Source: Lutibacter sp. A80 (lineage in GTDB: Bacteria; Bacteroidota; Bacteroidia; Flavobacteriales; Flavobacteriaceae). From it: DNA of 64,000 nucleotides. Shown here in pieces: positions 9,092-22,876 of this stretch. The stretch is taken from the NCBI RefSeq assembly GCF_022429645.1, contig NZ_CP092480.1, positions 2,090,501 through 2,154,500 on the forward strand. Direction: 5' to 3'. Under the pieces are notes generated by a model. It saw only the letters and a program-made list of their open reading frames with translations, ran no database searches and was not told where the DNA came from. The stretch's first letter is position 1. Each line of letters opens with the position of its first letter. The position numbers and the translations under genes are program-made.

Positions 9092-12000
9092 ATGAGAACA
9101 TTCACTTCTTTAATTTTGGGCATATTTTTACTTTTAGGAAGTACAATATTTGCTCAACAAAAACAAATAACAGGAACAGTAACTGCAAGTGGAATGCCAA
9201 TGCCTGGCGTATCCATTTTAATAAAAGGAACTTCCAATGGGGTTTCAACTGATTTTGACGGAAATTATAGTATTTCAGCAAATAGTACAGACACCTTAAT
9301 ATTTTCTTACATCGGTTTTTTACCACAAGAAATTGTTGTTGGAAACACATCAACTATAGATGTTTCTTTAGTTGCAAGTACCGAACAATTAGACGAGGTT
9401 GTATTAATTGGATATGGATCTGTAAAAAAGAAAGATTTAACAAGTGCCATTTCAACCGTAAAAGGTGAAGAACTTTCAAAAAGGGTTGTTTCTAACATAC
9501 AAGATGCCTTAGCTGGTCAATTACCAGGTGTTCAGGTTTCTTCAAGTGGTGGTAAACCAGGAGCTTCTTCATCAATAACAATTCGTGGTATTTCAACACT
9601 AGGAGACAATACGCCATTATATGTTGTAGATGATGTACCTTTAGATGACATTAACTTTTTATCACCTCAAGACATTGAAAGTGTTCAAGTTTTAAAAGAT
9701 GCATCTGCATCAGCTATTTTTGGTTCTAGAGCTTCAAATGGAGTTATAATAATTAGAACAAAACAAGCTAAAACAAATAAAGTAATTGTTTCTTTTGATG
9801 CTTACACAGGTATACAATCTGTGGCAAAAGACCCTAGCTTAGCTAACGCTACTGAATATGCAAATATTTTAAATGCTGCAAGTTTAAATGATGGTGGTAG
9901 CTTAATTTATTCTGACCCAGAATCTTTAGGGAACGGAACTAATTGGTGGAATGAAATTACACAAAACACACCAATCTATAACGCTAACTTATCAATTGCA
10001 AAAGCTACTGAAGATATTAAAATATCATCAAGTATTTCTTACCAAGACCAAGAAGGAATTATAAAAGGAAGTGATTTTAATAGAGTAACAGCACGTTTAA
10101 ATACAGAATATAAATTAAACGATCAAGTTACTATTGGAGAAAACTTTACGTTTGCAAACTCAAAAACTAAAAATGGTCCAGATTTAGTTTGGAATGCTCA
10201 TAGATTAGAACCTGTTACAAACCCATACTTAGCAGATTATGAAATTGATGGATTAAACGAATACAGCATTTTTTCACCAACTATTACAGATGTTCCAAAT
10301 GCATTAGGACAATTAGCAAGATCTTATAACGATACTGAATACTCTAGAGCCGTTGGTAACTTCTATGTAAATTGGGAAGCAATTGAAGGCCTTACTTTCA
10401 AATCGCAATTTAGCGTTTATTACAGCTCTTGGGAAAACAACTGGTTTTCACCAGATTATTATATTGAAGAAAACGACAAATTAGAAGTAAATTCTGTAGG
10501 AAGAACACACAATAACAAGCTAAATACAACTTGGAATAACACCGTAAATTACCAAAAAGAAATAAATGACCATAGTATTAACCTTTTAGGTGGTGTAATT
10601 TTAGAATCTCAAACAGAAAAAACATTAAGTGGCACTGGAGAAAATATTCCTAGTAACCATGAGGATTTAAGATATCTTGATGCAGCAACTGAAGGATTTT
10701 ATACCACTGGAAATAACGAAAAGTACAGCTTAATATCGTACATAGGACGTGGAAATTATTCTTACAAAAGTAAATATCTATTAACTGCAACTGTAAGAGC
10801 TGATGGATCAAGCCTTTTCCCTGACGGTAACAAATGGGGTGTATTCCCTTCTGTGTCTGCTGCCTGGGTTACATCTGATGAAGATTTTATGGAAGATATA
10901 TCTTGGATAAGTTCATTAAAAACCCGTGTAGGATGGGGACAAATTGGAAATGACAACAGAAATTCTATTCCAGTAAACGCAAGGTTAACTACTATTGGTA
11001 ATGAATACTATACTTTAGGAGATGACCAACAAGTTATATTAGGAACAGCACCTGCAAACGTAGGGAATCCATCTATTGAATGGGAAACTGTTGAAGATAT
11101 GAACTTTGGTATTGACTTAGGTTTATTTAATAGTAGTTTAAATATAAATTTTGATATTTATAAAAGAACTACACACGATATGTTAATGGCAAAAAGTATT
11201 CCTGCTTACCTAGGTTCTGGTTACGATGCGCAATGGGCTAATGTTGGTAGTTTCGAAACAAAAGGTGTTGATTTAGGTATTACTTATAAAAAACAAATCA
11301 ATGAACTAAAAACTGCATTTACGCTAAACTTATCAAGTTATGATGCAACTGTAGTTGAACTAGCTGATGGAGAAGCTATTTGGGATGGAAATCACCAACG
11401 TTTAAACAGTTTAACATATACTGCAGAAGGTCAAACTCCTGGGTTATTTTATGGATTTGTAACTGATGGAATATTCCAAAATCAAACTGAAATTAATAGT
11501 CATTCAGATAACACTGGAAATATTATTCAACCATTTGCACAACCAGGTGACTTTAGATTTAAAGATTTAAATGGTGATGGAACATTAGACGATGATGATA
11601 GACAAGTTATTGGAGATCCTACTCCAGACTTTTCATTTGGATTTAATATGCAATTTAACTACAACAATTTTGATTTAAACATTTTATTTACTGGTAAATA
11701 CGGAAATGACATGTTAAACGCTTTAAACCCATACTTAATGAGTGGTAGCGGTACTTATAACTCATATGCTGGCTTATTAGATAAAGCTTGGAGTGGTGAA
11801 GGATCAACAAATTCTCAGCCTCGTTTATCAAATGATGATCCAAATCAAAACTTTAGATACTCTGACTATTACATCGAAGATGGTTCATTTATTAGATTAA
11901 CAAATTTACAGTTAGGTTATAATTTAGATAACAGCATTCTTGATAATCTAGGACTTGCAAGAGCTAGAGTTTATATGAGTGGTGAAAATTTATTTACTGC

Positions 12001-12118
12001 AACTTCATTTAGTGGTTTAGATCCAGATATTAGTGGTTCGGCTACACAAAGTGGTATAGACTGGGGACACTATCCTTTACCAAGAACTATAAATGTTGGT
12101 GTTAACTTATCGTTTTAA
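9092..12118 (+). CDS. SusC-like TonB-dependent outer-membrane transporter
   Basis: About 1008 residues, taking the start at 9092 (MRTFTSLILG...), which gives a clean signal peptide ending at IFAQQ. The longer frame from 9035 adds 19 residues ahead of it and is unlikely. Parts: carboxypeptidase-D-like N-terminal extension (ITGTVTASGMPMPGVSI), plug domain (LDEVVLIGYGSVKKKDLTSA), then the beta-barrel ending in aromatic LSF. It imports oligosaccharides in complex with the SusD protein encoded 8 bases downstream. Gene order and the divergent HTCS make this a canonical PUL core. The substrate is inferred from the downstream GH30 and GH2. Confidence 0.95.
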   Translation: MRTFTSLILGIFLLLGSTIFAQQKQITGTVTASGMPMPGVSILIKGTSNGVSTDFDGNYSISANSTDTLIFSYIGFLPQEIVVGNTSTIDVSLVASTEQLDEVVLIGYGSVKKKDLTSAISTVKGEELSKRVVSNIQDALAGQLPGVQVSSSGGKPGASSSITIRGISTLGDNTPLYVVDDVPLDDINFLSPQDIESVQVLKDASASAIFGSRASNGVIIIRTKQAKTNKVIVSFDAYTGIQSVAKDPSLANATEYANILNAASLNDGGSLIYSDPESLGNGTNWWNEITQNTPIYNANLSIAKATEDIKISSSISYQDQEGIIKGSDFNRVTARLNTEYKLNDQVTIGENFTFANSKTKNGPDLVWNAHRLEPVTNPYLADYEIDGLNEYSIFSPTITDVPNALGQLARSYNDTEYSRAVGNFYVNWEAIEGLTFKSQFSVYYSSWENNWFSPDYYIEENDKLEVNSVGRTHNNKLNTTWNNTVNYQKEINDHSINLLGGVILESQTEKTLSGTGENIPSNHEDLRYLDAATEGFYTTGNNEKYSLISYIGRGNYSYKSKYLLTATVRADGSSLFPDGNKWGVFPSVSAAWVTSDEDFMEDISWISSLKTRVGWGQIGNDNRNSIPVNARLTTIGNEYYTLGDDQQVILGTAPANVGNPSIEWETVEDMNFGIDLGLFNSSLNINFDIYKRTTHDMLMAKSIPAYLGSGYDAQWANVGSFETKGVDLGITYKKQINELKTAFTLNLSSYDATVVELADGEAIWDGNHQRLNSLTYTAEGQTPGLFYGFVTDGIFQNQTEINSHSDNTGNIIQPFAQPGDFRFKDLNGDGTLDDDDRQVIGDPTPDFSFGFNMQFNYNNFDLNILFTGKYGNDMLNALNPYLMSGSGTYNSYAGLLDKAWSGEGSTNSQPRLSNDDPNQNFRYSDYYIEDGSFIRLTNLQLGYNLDNSILDNLGLARARVYMSGENLFTATSFSGLDPDISGSATQSGIDWGHYPLPRTINVGVNLSF

Positions 12119-12126
12119 TTTTAAAA

Positions 12127-13644
12127 ATGTACACAATGAAAATTATTAAATACATATTATTTATTTTTATCGGTTTGAACGTAGTTTCTTGCTCAGACTA
12201 TATTGATAACGAAATAACAGGAGAACAAAATTTAGACACTTACTACTCTAATTATACCGAAAGTAACAAAGCTGTATTAGGTTGTTATGCTTCACTTAGT
12301 CCACAAGACTGGTGGCAAACAGATTTCTTTTGGATGGTTGGTGATATTTGTTCCGATGATGCCTTTAAAGGAAATTCAAACGAAGGAGACCAAAGAGATT
12401 TTGGGAATTTAGCTGATTTTAACATTACATCATCAAACGAGTGGTTAGACAGTAAATGGAGATATACCTACCAAGGTATTTTTAGAACAAACTTAGCCAT
12501 TACAAGAATTCCAGAAGCACCAATTGCAGAGGAAGAAATTAATGAACTTGTAGCTGAAGCTAAATTTTTACGTGCTGTATTTTATTTTGAATTGGTGAAA
12601 AACTGGGGTGGAGTTCCTTTATTAACAGAACCAATATCTGTTAGCGATGCCAACTTAGAAAGAGCTACTGAAGAAGAAATTTGGGCACAAATTGAAAGTG
12701 ATTTAAATGATGCTTTAGAATATTTACCATTAAAATCGCAACAAGCTTCTGCAGATAAAGGAAGAGCTACTAAAGGAGCTGCAATTGCTTACTTAGCAAA
12801 AGCTGCTTTATACCAAAAAAATTACACAGAAGCACAAAGTTTAGCCAATGAAGTAATCACTTCTGGTGAATACAACTTAAACGATGATTTTAAAGACGTT
12901 TGGAGTGTTTCAAATCCAAATGGAAGTGGTTCTATTTTTGAAATCCAAAATTCTTACAACGAACTTTATGATACAGGAAGTGCTTTACCTGTACTATCTC
13001 GTAGTAGAGCCGATGGTGGTTGGGGATTCTGTACGCCAAGTAGTAATTTAGATAATTTTATGGCAGACGATCCAAGACGTGAATTCACAATAATTAAACA
13101 AGGTGATTATGTAAATGAAGAATACCCTTCTTACGATACTAAACCTTCTGAAAATATGTCTGGAAGAATTAACAAAAAATACTTTTTAACTTCTGAAGAT
13201 CGCCCTGAGAAATCAGAGCATAAAAGATCTCCTCTAAATCATATTTTATTAAGATATGCCGATTTATTATTAATGCACGCTGAAGCTGCTTATTTTAATG
13301 GAGACGAAAATTCAGCTTTAACTTCTTTAAATAAAGTGAGAGCTAGAGTAGATTTAAACGAGATCTCTGCTACAGGACAAGGTTTACTAACTGCAATCTA
13401 TAATGAAAGAAGAATGGAATTAGCAATGGAAGGAAACCGTTACTACGATTTAAAAAGAACAGACAGGTTAACACAAGCTATGGCTGCCTTTTCAAATTAT
13501 AACCTAAACGAAAGTACAGATGAATATGATGCTGGAAATGACGAAGGAAAATATTATAAAGCTGAAGTTCATTCTTTATTTCCAATTCCAATATCAGAAA
13601 TTAATTTATCTCAAGGTCGAATTACACAAAACCCTGGATACTAA
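12127..13644 (+). CDS. SusD/RagB-family glycan-binding lipoprotein
   Basis: 505 residues from 12127. An internal ATG at 12136 (MKIIKYILFI) gives an equally good lipoprotein signal, with the lipobox in NVVSC. The helical TPR-like SusD fold is indicated by EAKFLRAVFYFELVKNWGGVPL, the KGAAIAYLAKAALY helix, the YADLLLMHAEAAY segment and the C-terminal RRMELAMEGNRYYDLKR motif ending in LFPIPISEI. It should cap the SusC barrel and bind the incoming glycan. It is followed by a strong hairpin terminator before the enzyme genes. Confidence 0.95.
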   Translation: MYTMKIIKYILFIFIGLNVVSCSDYIDNEITGEQNLDTYYSNYTESNKAVLGCYASLSPQDWWQTDFFWMVGDICSDDAFKGNSNEGDQRDFGNLADFNITSSNEWLDSKWRYTYQGIFRTNLAITRIPEAPIAEEEINELVAEAKFLRAVFYFELVKNWGGVPLLTEPISVSDANLERATEEEIWAQIESDLNDALEYLPLKSQQASADKGRATKGAAIAYLAKAALYQKNYTEAQSLANEVITSGEYNLNDDFKDVWSVSNPNGSGSIFEIQNSYNELYDTGSALPVLSRSRADGGWGFCTPSSNLDNFMADDPRREFTIIKQGDYVNEEYPSYDTKPSENMSGRINKKYFLTSEDRPEKSEHKRSPLNHILLRYADLLLMHAEAAYFNGDENSALTSLNKVRARVDLNEISATGQGLLTAIYNERRMELAMEGNRYYDLKRTDRLTQAMAAFSNYNLNESTDEYDAGNDEGKYYKAEVHSLFPIPISEINLSQGRITQNPGY

Positions 13645-13654
13645 ATCTTAATAT

Positions 13655-13694
13655 AAAAAGATGCTTATAGTAATAGTACTTTAAGCATCTTTTT
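13655..13694 (+). terminator. Intergenic terminator/attenuator after susD
   Basis: AAAAAGATGCTTA (13655-13667) pairs with TAAGCATCTTTTT (13682-13694), a 13-base-pair stem with a 14-base loop ending in five T. It lies between susD and the GH30 gene and probably lowers enzyme expression relative to SusC/D. Confidence 0.75.
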
Positions 13695-13741
13695 CAACAA
13701 ATAATCATACTAATTATTTGAAAACCCAATAACTAAAAAAA

Positions 13742-15340
13742 ATGAAGCATAAGAAACTTTATAAAATACTAGCAATTTCATTATCACTTGTATTAACTAT
13801 AGCGGCCTGTTCCAATTCAAATGACGATGAAACATCTGATAATGGTGGAGGAACAACAGCATCAGATTATTTAACCATTACCTTACAACCATCAACAACT
13901 TATCAAACAATACATAGCTTTGGTGCTTCAGATGCTTGGAGTACACAATTTGTTGGTAAAAACTGGCCATTAGCAAAAAGAAATCAAATTGCTGATTATT
14001 TATTTAGTTCTGAAACTGACAATACGGGACAGCCTAAAGGAATTGGTTTAAGTACTTGGCGTTTTAATATTGGTGGAGGTAGCGATGTACAAGGAAGCGA
14101 CAGCGGTATAAGTGATGAATGGCGAAGAGCAGAATCTTTTTTAACTTCAAATGGTTATAATTGGGATGCACAACAAGGGCAACGTTGGTTTTTACAAGCT
14201 GCAAAAGAAAGAGGTGTAAATGAATTTACTGCATTTTCTAACAGTCCTCCAATTACCCTTACTAAAAATGGAAAAGCACATTCTTCAGGTGGCTCTTCTG
14301 CAAATCTTGATGCTACAAATTACAATAATTATGCTGATTTTTTAGCTAATGTTATTGAAAATATCAGCGCTAATGATGGTATTACTTTTAACTATATTTC
14401 TCCTTTTAATGAGCCACAATGGGATTGGACAGGCGGACAAGAAGGTTCTCCTTGGTTAAATTCTGAAATAGCGGCAATAACTAGAATTCTAGACACAAAA
14501 ATTGAAAGTAAAAATTTAAACACTAAAATTGAAATTGCTGAATCTGCTCAATTAAATTATTTATACGAAGATTCTAACAAAAGCGGAAGAGGTTCTCATA
14601 TACAAGAATTTTTTGATAGCAGTTCTGATAACTATGTTGGAAACTTAAGCAATATTGCTCAGAAAATTTGTGGACATAGTTATTATACAACTTCAGGAAA
14701 CACCACTTTAATAAATACCCGCCAAAATGTTAAAGATCAAATTGAGCAAACAGATAATGCTCTTGAATTTTGGATGTCGGAATATTGTCTTCTTGAAAAC
14801 AATTCAGAAATAGAAGGTAATGGTAGAGATTTAGGTATTGATCCTGCACTTTATTTAAGCAAAGTAATCCATACCGATTTAGCTGTTGCAAATGCAAGTT
14901 CTTGGCAATGGTGGTTGGCTTTAAGCCCTTACGACTATAAAGATGGATTGGTATATATAGACAACGATAAATTTGATGGAGAAGTGTATGATTCTAAACT
15001 ACTTTGGGCTTTAGGAAATTATTCATTTTTCATAAAAGAAGGATACCAAAGAATTAGTTTAAACAGATCTGATAATAAATCTATAGAACAATCTATTGAT
15101 GGATTATTAGTATCAGCTTATAAAAAGCCAGACGATTCAAAATATATTGTAGTACTTGTAAATCAACGAACCATTGATATTCCAATTAATGTAAAAGTTG
15201 ATGGTAAATCTCAATATTCAGGTAAATTATACCAAACTTCAGCAGAAACATCAGATAATTTATCACCAAAAGAAAGTATTGATAATTCAACCGTATGGTC
15301 TATACCGTCAAGAAGTATTGTAACTGTTGTTGTTGAATAA
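13742..15340 (+). CDS. GH30-family glycoside hydrolase lipoprotein
   Basis: 532-residue lipoprotein (lipobox cysteine C23). After a Ser/Thr/Gly linker comes a (beta/alpha)8 barrel opening with TIHSFGASDAWS, typical of GH30. Likely acid/base E224 sits in SPFNEPQWDW and likely nucleophile E347 in FWMSEYC. A C-terminal beta-sandwich (about 440-532) completes the GH30 layout. The family includes endo-beta-1,6-glucanases and endo-beta-1,6-galactanases; the subfamily could not be assigned by eye. With a LacZ-type GH2 downstream, a beta-galactan is favoured. The gene is 52 bases ahead of the GH2 gene and shares its transcript. The surface lipoprotein signal fits an endo-acting enzyme that feeds SusC/D. 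Confidence 0.8.
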   Translation: MKHKKLYKILAISLSLVLTIAACSNSNDDETSDNGGGTTASDYLTITLQPSTTYQTIHSFGASDAWSTQFVGKNWPLAKRNQIADYLFSSETDNTGQPKGIGLSTWRFNIGGGSDVQGSDSGISDEWRRAESFLTSNGYNWDAQQGQRWFLQAAKERGVNEFTAFSNSPPITLTKNGKAHSSGGSSANLDATNYNNYADFLANVIENISANDGITFNYISPFNEPQWDWTGGQEGSPWLNSEIAAITRILDTKIESKNLNTKIEIAESAQLNYLYEDSNKSGRGSHIQEFFDSSSDNYVGNLSNIAQKICGHSYYTTSGNTTLINTRQNVKDQIEQTDNALEFWMSEYCLLENNSEIEGNGRDLGIDPALYLSKVIHTDLAVANASSWQWWLALSPYDYKDGLVYIDNDKFDGEVYDSKLLWALGNYSFFIKEGYQRISLNRSDNKSIEQSIDGLLVSAYKKPDDSKYIVVLVNQRTIDIPINVKVDGKSQYSGKLYQTSAETSDNLSPKESIDNSTVWSIPSRSIVTVVVE

Positions 15341-15389
15341 TTAAAACGCAACCTTTAATCTAAAAAAATTAATGAATTATATATTATAA

Positions 15390-18575
<3,186 letters not shown>

Positions 18576-18601
18576 TAAAATTTTTACATCCCTACTCAAT
18601 T

Positions 18602-18643
18602 AATTATTGCTGTTTGTTAACGTTTCAAACAGCAATAATTTTT
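18602..18643 (+). terminator. Terminator of the GH30/GH2 PUL operon
   Basis: A perfect 15-base-pair stem (18602-18616 with 18626-18640, core ATTGCTGTTTG/CAAACAGCAAT) with a 9-base loop, followed by TTT. It lies just after the GH2 stop codon. Confidence 0.85.
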
Positions 18644-18680
18644 ATAAATACTATCAAAAAAATTATCCCAATAGAAACTC

Positions 18681-18710
18681 AAAAACCGATAAATAAGTTT
18701 ATCGGTTTTT
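18681..18710. terminator. Bidirectional terminator between converging operons
   Basis: AAAAACCGATAAA (18681-18693) pairs with TTTATCGGTTTTT (18698-18710) around a TAAG loop. A-runs and T-runs flank both sides, so it can work for the plus-strand PUL and for the minus-strand fucose operon ending at 18793. Confidence 0.8.
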
Positions 18711-18792
18711 TTATTATAATAATTCTAATTATACATTAGAAAACTTATCCTACTTTAGTATTGGCCTAAATTTCAACCAATAATTTTTTCGG

Positions 18793-20097
18793 TTATAAGT
18801 AATTTTTCATCATTAAAGCTGCTCCTAAAGCACTTTCATTTTTACAGTCTGAAATTTTAAATTCGATATTATCTTTTAAAAGCCTTAAAAATTTGATAAA
18901 GATTTCATTTTTATTAAATCCCCCAGAAATAAACACATTTGAAATGTTTGCATTTTTATCTGAAATTAAATCAATACCAACTATAACTTTTTTTGCTATT
19001 TCATAAATTAATTGATAATACGCTGTTTCGTATGATGTAAAAGCATTTAAGTTCTCTTTGTAAGCTTCAAAATCAGTATCTATCCCTTCAGATAAAAATA
19101 TTCTAGCATTTTTCTGGTGTATTTCTTCACAAAGCATTGCGTTTAAAGAAAGGTCTAAATGCGTATTTATATTAACATTATAGTGTTCACTTAATGCTTT
19201 TAAATACACTTCATGAATTCTTCCCAAAAACTGCATAGAAGATTTTATTTGTTGTTTTTCTGGTGTCATAAAACACAAGCAATTATTATTAAGTTGATGC
19301 TGCGTTAACACTTCCTTACTAAACGGATTCATAGCAATAATCCACGTTCCAGTTGATAATAATACAAAATCTTTTTCTTTGTCTAATAATGGAATTATAG
19401 ATGATGAACTATCATGCATACCCATACCTACAGCTATTTTTTCTCCATTAATTTCAGCAATTGTTGCTTTGTTTCCTTTGCAAGGTTCTGGTAAAGTTAT
19501 ATTTTCATCTTTTAACCAACTATGATACTGCATAGTATCAAAATCCCAAGTGGCTGTATGGGCACCTACTGAAGTATAATCAGCTGTAATTTTACCAGTA
19601 AATAAATAACTTAAATACTGTGGATAGTGTAAAACAGCATTAACTTGTTTCCAGATTTCTGGCTTATACTTTTTAATCCAAAGTATTTGCAACCCCGTAT
19701 TTAACATTCCATAAACTGGAGAAGCAGTTTTTCTTGAAAACTCTTCTACTCCCCCATTTTTTCTGTATAGATTTTCGTAATCTTTTAAATCTAATTTTTT
19801 TAGATAATTATATAAAGGCGTAAGACGTTTTCCAGCTTTATCTAAATACATTAAAGAAGCTCCATGTGTTGTAAAATTAATGGCTTGTATTTTAAAATCA
19901 CCTTTTTTTTGAATGCTTAAAATTTGATTTTTAATCCAGTTTTCAATAGCTACAATGTCATCACAAGGAAAACCATCATCATCAATTATTTCATCAAATT
20001 GAGTTGAATTTTGAAATACTACTTCAAAATTCTCATCAAATAAAAATACTTTTTTATTTGTTTTTCCTATATCAATTACTGCTATAACTTTTTTCAT
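18793..20097 (-). CDS. FGGY-family sugar kinase, probable L-fuculokinase
   Basis: A 434-residue cytoplasmic kinase. The N-terminal phosphate-binding strand AVIDIGKTNKKVFLF and the second-domain VLLSTGTWIIAMNPF and NVFISGGFNKNE segments show the FGGY fold. It is somewhat shorter than E. coli FucK or RhaB (about 470-490). It is last of three minus-strand genes after an aldolase and L-fucose isomerase, so the expected reaction is phosphorylation of L-fuculose to L-fuculose-1-phosphate. Rhamnulose kinase activity cannot be excluded because FGGY kinases are hard to separate by eye and the aldolase is RhaD-like. Kinase function is secure; the substrate is inferred from context. Confidence 0.8.
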   Translation of the reverse strand: MKKVIAVIDIGKTNKKVFLFDENFEVVFQNSTQFDEIIDDDGFPCDDIVAIENWIKNQILSIQKKGDFKIQAINFTTHGASLMYLDKAGKRLTPLYNYLKKLDLKDYENLYRKNGGVEEFSRKTASPVYGMLNTGLQILWIKKYKPEIWKQVNAVLHYPQYLSYLFTGKITADYTSVGAHTATWDFDTMQYHSWLKDENITLPEPCKGNKATIAEINGEKIAVGMGMHDSSSSIIPLLDKEKDFVLLSTGTWIIAMNPFSKEVLTQHQLNNNCLCFMTPEKQQIKSSMQFLGRIHEVYLKALSEHYNVNINTHLDLSLNAMLCEEIHQKNARIFLSEGIDTDFEAYKENLNAFTSYETAYYQLIYEIAKKVIVGIDLISDKNANISNVFISGGFNKNEIFIKFLRLLKDNIEFKISDCKNESALGAALMMKNYL

Positions 20098-20120
20098 TTT
20101 TATTGAAAATTAAGGTATTA

Positions 20121-20167
20121 AAAGCCATCCTTATAATTCCATTTCTAAAATTATAAGGAAAAGCTTT
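20121..20167 (-). other. Stem-loop between fucI and the kinase gene
   Basis: CCTTATAATT (20129-20138) pairs with AATTATAAGG (20149-20158) around a 10-base loop, and an outer AAAGC/GCTTT pair (20121-20125, 20163-20167) extends it. No T-run follows on the minus strand. It may tune kinase expression or stabilise the mRNA; function unproven. Confidence 0.4.
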
Positions 20168-20244
20168 AACAATATTATAAAAAGAAGCCGGTACCTATAT
20201 TAAACGGTTATAATTGAACCAATTCTTTTTATCAGTTTAATTAT

Positions 20245-22032
20245 TTATTCTTTAAAACCATATAGAGGTCCGTAGTTATTGCAGGCTCTATAATCTGCTC
20301 CTTCTAAGTTTTCACCAAAAGCCGACCATGAACTAGGTCTAAATATATCATTTTCATCTACATTATGCATATTTACAGGAATGCGTAACATGGCTGCTAA
20401 TGAAATTAAATCGGCTCCAATATGCCCATGAGAAATAGCACCATGGTTAGCGCCCCATTTAGCCATTACGGTGTAAACATCTTTAAAAAAGCCTTTACCT
20501 GTTGTTCTAGGTACAAACCAAGTTGTTGGCCAAGTAGGATCGGTTCTTTCATTTAAAATGGTATGAATATCTTCTGGTAATTCTACGCTCCAACCTTCAA
20601 CAATTTGTAAAACAGGTCCAATTCCTTTAATTAAATTGACTCTACACATGGTTAATGGCATTTGTCCTTTAGTTAAGAAATTAGATGAAAATCCTCCACC
20701 TCTAAAATATTCAGTTGTAGCTGGTGGCCATTTGGTATTATCTAAACATCTTTTAACATCTTCTTCTGTAATATCCCAAAATGGTTTCATAGTTGGGTTT
20801 CCTTCAGCATCTAGTTGTTGTGCAGTTGCATCTAAGGTTGTAGAACCTGAATTTATTAAGTGAATAATCCCGTTTTCAGCAATACCTGTTAATTTTTTAC
20901 CAGTTACACGCTCTACAGATTCTGGACTCCAATAAGTTCTTACATCAGAGAATAACTGTGCTTTATTAGTTAATAAATGACCAAATAACATAGAAATTGC
21001 ATTTAAACAATCGTTTTCTGTAGCAAATACATAGGCTTGACGAATACCATTCCAGTCAAATGATGAATTTAAAATAGATTCTGTAAAATCTGCATTTGGC
21101 TGGTAATCTGTCCATTGTCGTTGTCCTTGAAAACCTCCCATAATAGCATTTCTACCTTTAGATTCTTCACCAAAGCCCATTTCTTTTAATTTTGGGTTTC
21201 CGTTCATTAAATCTTTGCAGATTAGAGTCATTTTCACAACTTTTTCCCACTCTTCATCTTTTTCTTCTCGAGATTTTTGCGATTCAGGGTTATTTCTATC
21301 CGCTCCTTCTTCACAATTCGCTTTTGTCCAAGCTAGCGCTTTTTCGTATTCATCTTGATCAAAAATATTGTTTTCAATTCGCCTTAAAAGCTCAACAGAT
21401 TCAACAAATTCAGCTCTTACGCCTAAATAATCTTGTAAAAAGTTTACATCAACCATAGATCCAGCAATACCCATAGAGCTATATCCTATAGATAAATAAG
21501 ATTTCCCTTTCATTTGGGCAACTGCTAAAGCACCTTTAACAAAACGTATAATTTTTTCAGAAACATCTTGAGGAATGGATTTATCATCACCATCTTGTAC
21601 TTCTTTACCATAAATACCAAAAGCTGGTAATCCTTTTTGAGCATAACCTGCTAATGCTGCTGCTAAATATACTGCTCCTGGTCTTTCTGTTCCATTAAAT
21701 CCCCAAACTGCTTTTGGCGTTAACGGATCGGTATCCATTACTTCGGTTCCATAACACCAACAAGGTGTTACTGTTAAAGAAACTTCTACACCTTCTCTTT
21801 TAAATTTATCGGCACAAGCAGCAGCATCTGCAACACCGCCAATTGTGGTATCTGCAATAACACATTCTACTTTTTCTCCACTTGGAAAACGCAACGTATC
21901 TTCAATTAATTTTGCTGCAGCTTTGGCCATATCCATACATTGAACCTCTAAAGATTCTCTAACGCCTAATTCACGTCCATCAATTACAGGACGAATTCCT
22001 ACTTTTGGTAATCTACCTATTAGTCTATTCAT
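20245..22032 (-). CDS. fucI: L-fucose isomerase
   Basis: 595 residues, the usual FucI length, cytoplasmic, converting L-fucose to L-fuculose with a divalent metal. The N-terminus ([14 protein letters not shown]), the [14 protein letters not shown] region, [13 protein letters not shown] and the C-terminal [19 protein letters not shown] are characteristic FucI blocks. Its start lies 19 bases after the stop of the aldolase gene, and the kinase follows 147 bases downstream, forming one catabolic unit. FucI also acts on D-arabinose, but the neighbouring fucP and the fucosidase-rich region make L-fucose the natural substrate. Confidence 0.96.
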   Translation of the reverse strand: MNRLIGRLPKVGIRPVIDGRELGVRESLEVQCMDMAKAAAKLIEDTLRFPSGEKVECVIADTTIGGVADAAACADKFKREGVEVSLTVTPCWCYGTEVMDTDPLTPKAVWGFNGTERPGAVYLAAALAGYAQKGLPAFGIYGKEVQDGDDKSIPQDVSEKIIRFVKGALAVAQMKGKSYLSIGYSSMGIAGSMVDVNFLQDYLGVRAEFVESVELLRRIENNIFDQDEYEKALAWTKANCEEGADRNNPESQKSREEKDEEWEKVVKMTLICKDLMNGNPKLKEMGFGEESKGRNAIMGGFQGQRQWTDYQPNADFTESILNSSFDWNGIRQAYVFATENDCLNAISMLFGHLLTNKAQLFSDVRTYWSPESVERVTGKKLTGIAENGIIHLINSGSTTLDATAQQLDAEGNPTMKPFWDITEEDVKRCLDNTKWPPATTEYFRGGGFSSNFLTKGQMPLTMCRVNLIKGIGPVLQIVEGWSVELPEDIHTILNERTDPTWPTTWFVPRTTGKGFFKDVYTVMAKWGANHGAISHGHIGADLISLAAMLRIPVNMHNVDENDIFRPSSWSAFGENLEGADYRACNNYGPLYGFKE

Positions 22033-22051
22033 TATGTTTAGTTTTAGTATT

Positions 22052-22846
22052 CTATGTAAATTGTTCTAATTCTGTCAATTGTTCGTTTGAAAGCCCTGCT
22101 GGTTTAAAACCTGCTGCCCAACACATCATCAATAATTTAGCACCTTTGTTTGCTACATCTAAAAAATCCCAGGCTTTTTCTACATCTGGTGCGGTTGCAG
22201 TTGCACCATGTTTTTCCCATAAAGAGATATTTCTTGTTTTAAAAGCTTCTATAGTTACTTTTGCCAATGGCTCTGTACTAGACAATGCATATGGTGTACA
22301 GTGAATTCCTTTAGGTACAAATACTTTAATTTCAGGACACATCATCCATAATTGTCTATTCAATTCTTCCTCATCATTAAATAATTCATGATGACTCATA
22401 CAAATTAATTCTAACGGATGTGTATGTACAACTGCTAAATTTTCTGGATGATTAATTGAATTAAACAAATGTATACTTGCATGTGAAATTAATTCACAAG
22501 TAGGACCAAAACCTTCTCTTTTACCTCCCCAAATAATTGAATAAGCAGTTGCATCTTCATTGATATAAAGTATACAAGAAGCTTCTTCAATTTTATCTAT
22601 TAAATCTCTTAGATAACAGCCTGTACCAGTAATATAAATTACAAAGCCAGCAGCTCCTTTAGGAAAATCAAATGGCACTTCTGTACCAATACCTTTCACT
22701 TCTTCTTTAGAAAAAAAAGATGTTAAATTAATTGAAATATTTCCTGCATTTCTTTCAGCCCATTCTCTTTGCCATAAATAACCGGCTACTTTAGAGACAT
22801 TATTTAATTCTTTTTGTACTTCATTAGGAAGTTTAATTGTACCCAT
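22052..22846 (-). CDS. rhaD: Class II aldolase, RhaD-type (6-deoxy-ketohexose-1-phosphate to DHAP plus L-lactaldehyde)
   Basis: 264 residues of the class II aldolase/adducin fold. The N-terminus ([17 protein letters not shown]) and length match rhamnulose-1-phosphate aldolase (RhaD, about 274) better than FucA (about 215). Zinc-ligand candidates are visible in VVHTHPLEL, with a later histidine in [11 protein letters not shown]. No rhamnose isomerase or rhamnulokinase pair is visible, and the gene is first in an operon with fucI, so it probably cleaves L-fuculose-1-phosphate. The symbol reflects sequence type, not proven substrate. Transcription starts in the short intergenic region shared with the AraC regulator. 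Confidence 0.83.
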   Translation of the reverse strand: MGTIKLPNEVQKELNNVSKVAGYLWQREWAERNAGNISINLTSFFSKEEVKGIGTEVPFDFPKGAAGFVIYITGTGCYLRDLIDKIEEASCILYINEDATAYSIIWGGKREGFGPTCELISHASIHLFNSINHPENLAVVHTHPLELICMSHHELFNDEEELNRQLWMMCPEIKVFVPKGIHCTPYALSSTEPLAKVTIEAFKTRNISLWEKHGATATAPDVEKAWDFLDVANKGAKLLMMCWAAGFKPAGLSNEQLTELEQFT

Positions 22847-22876
22847 ATCTATTATTTTATAACATAATTAATACTA

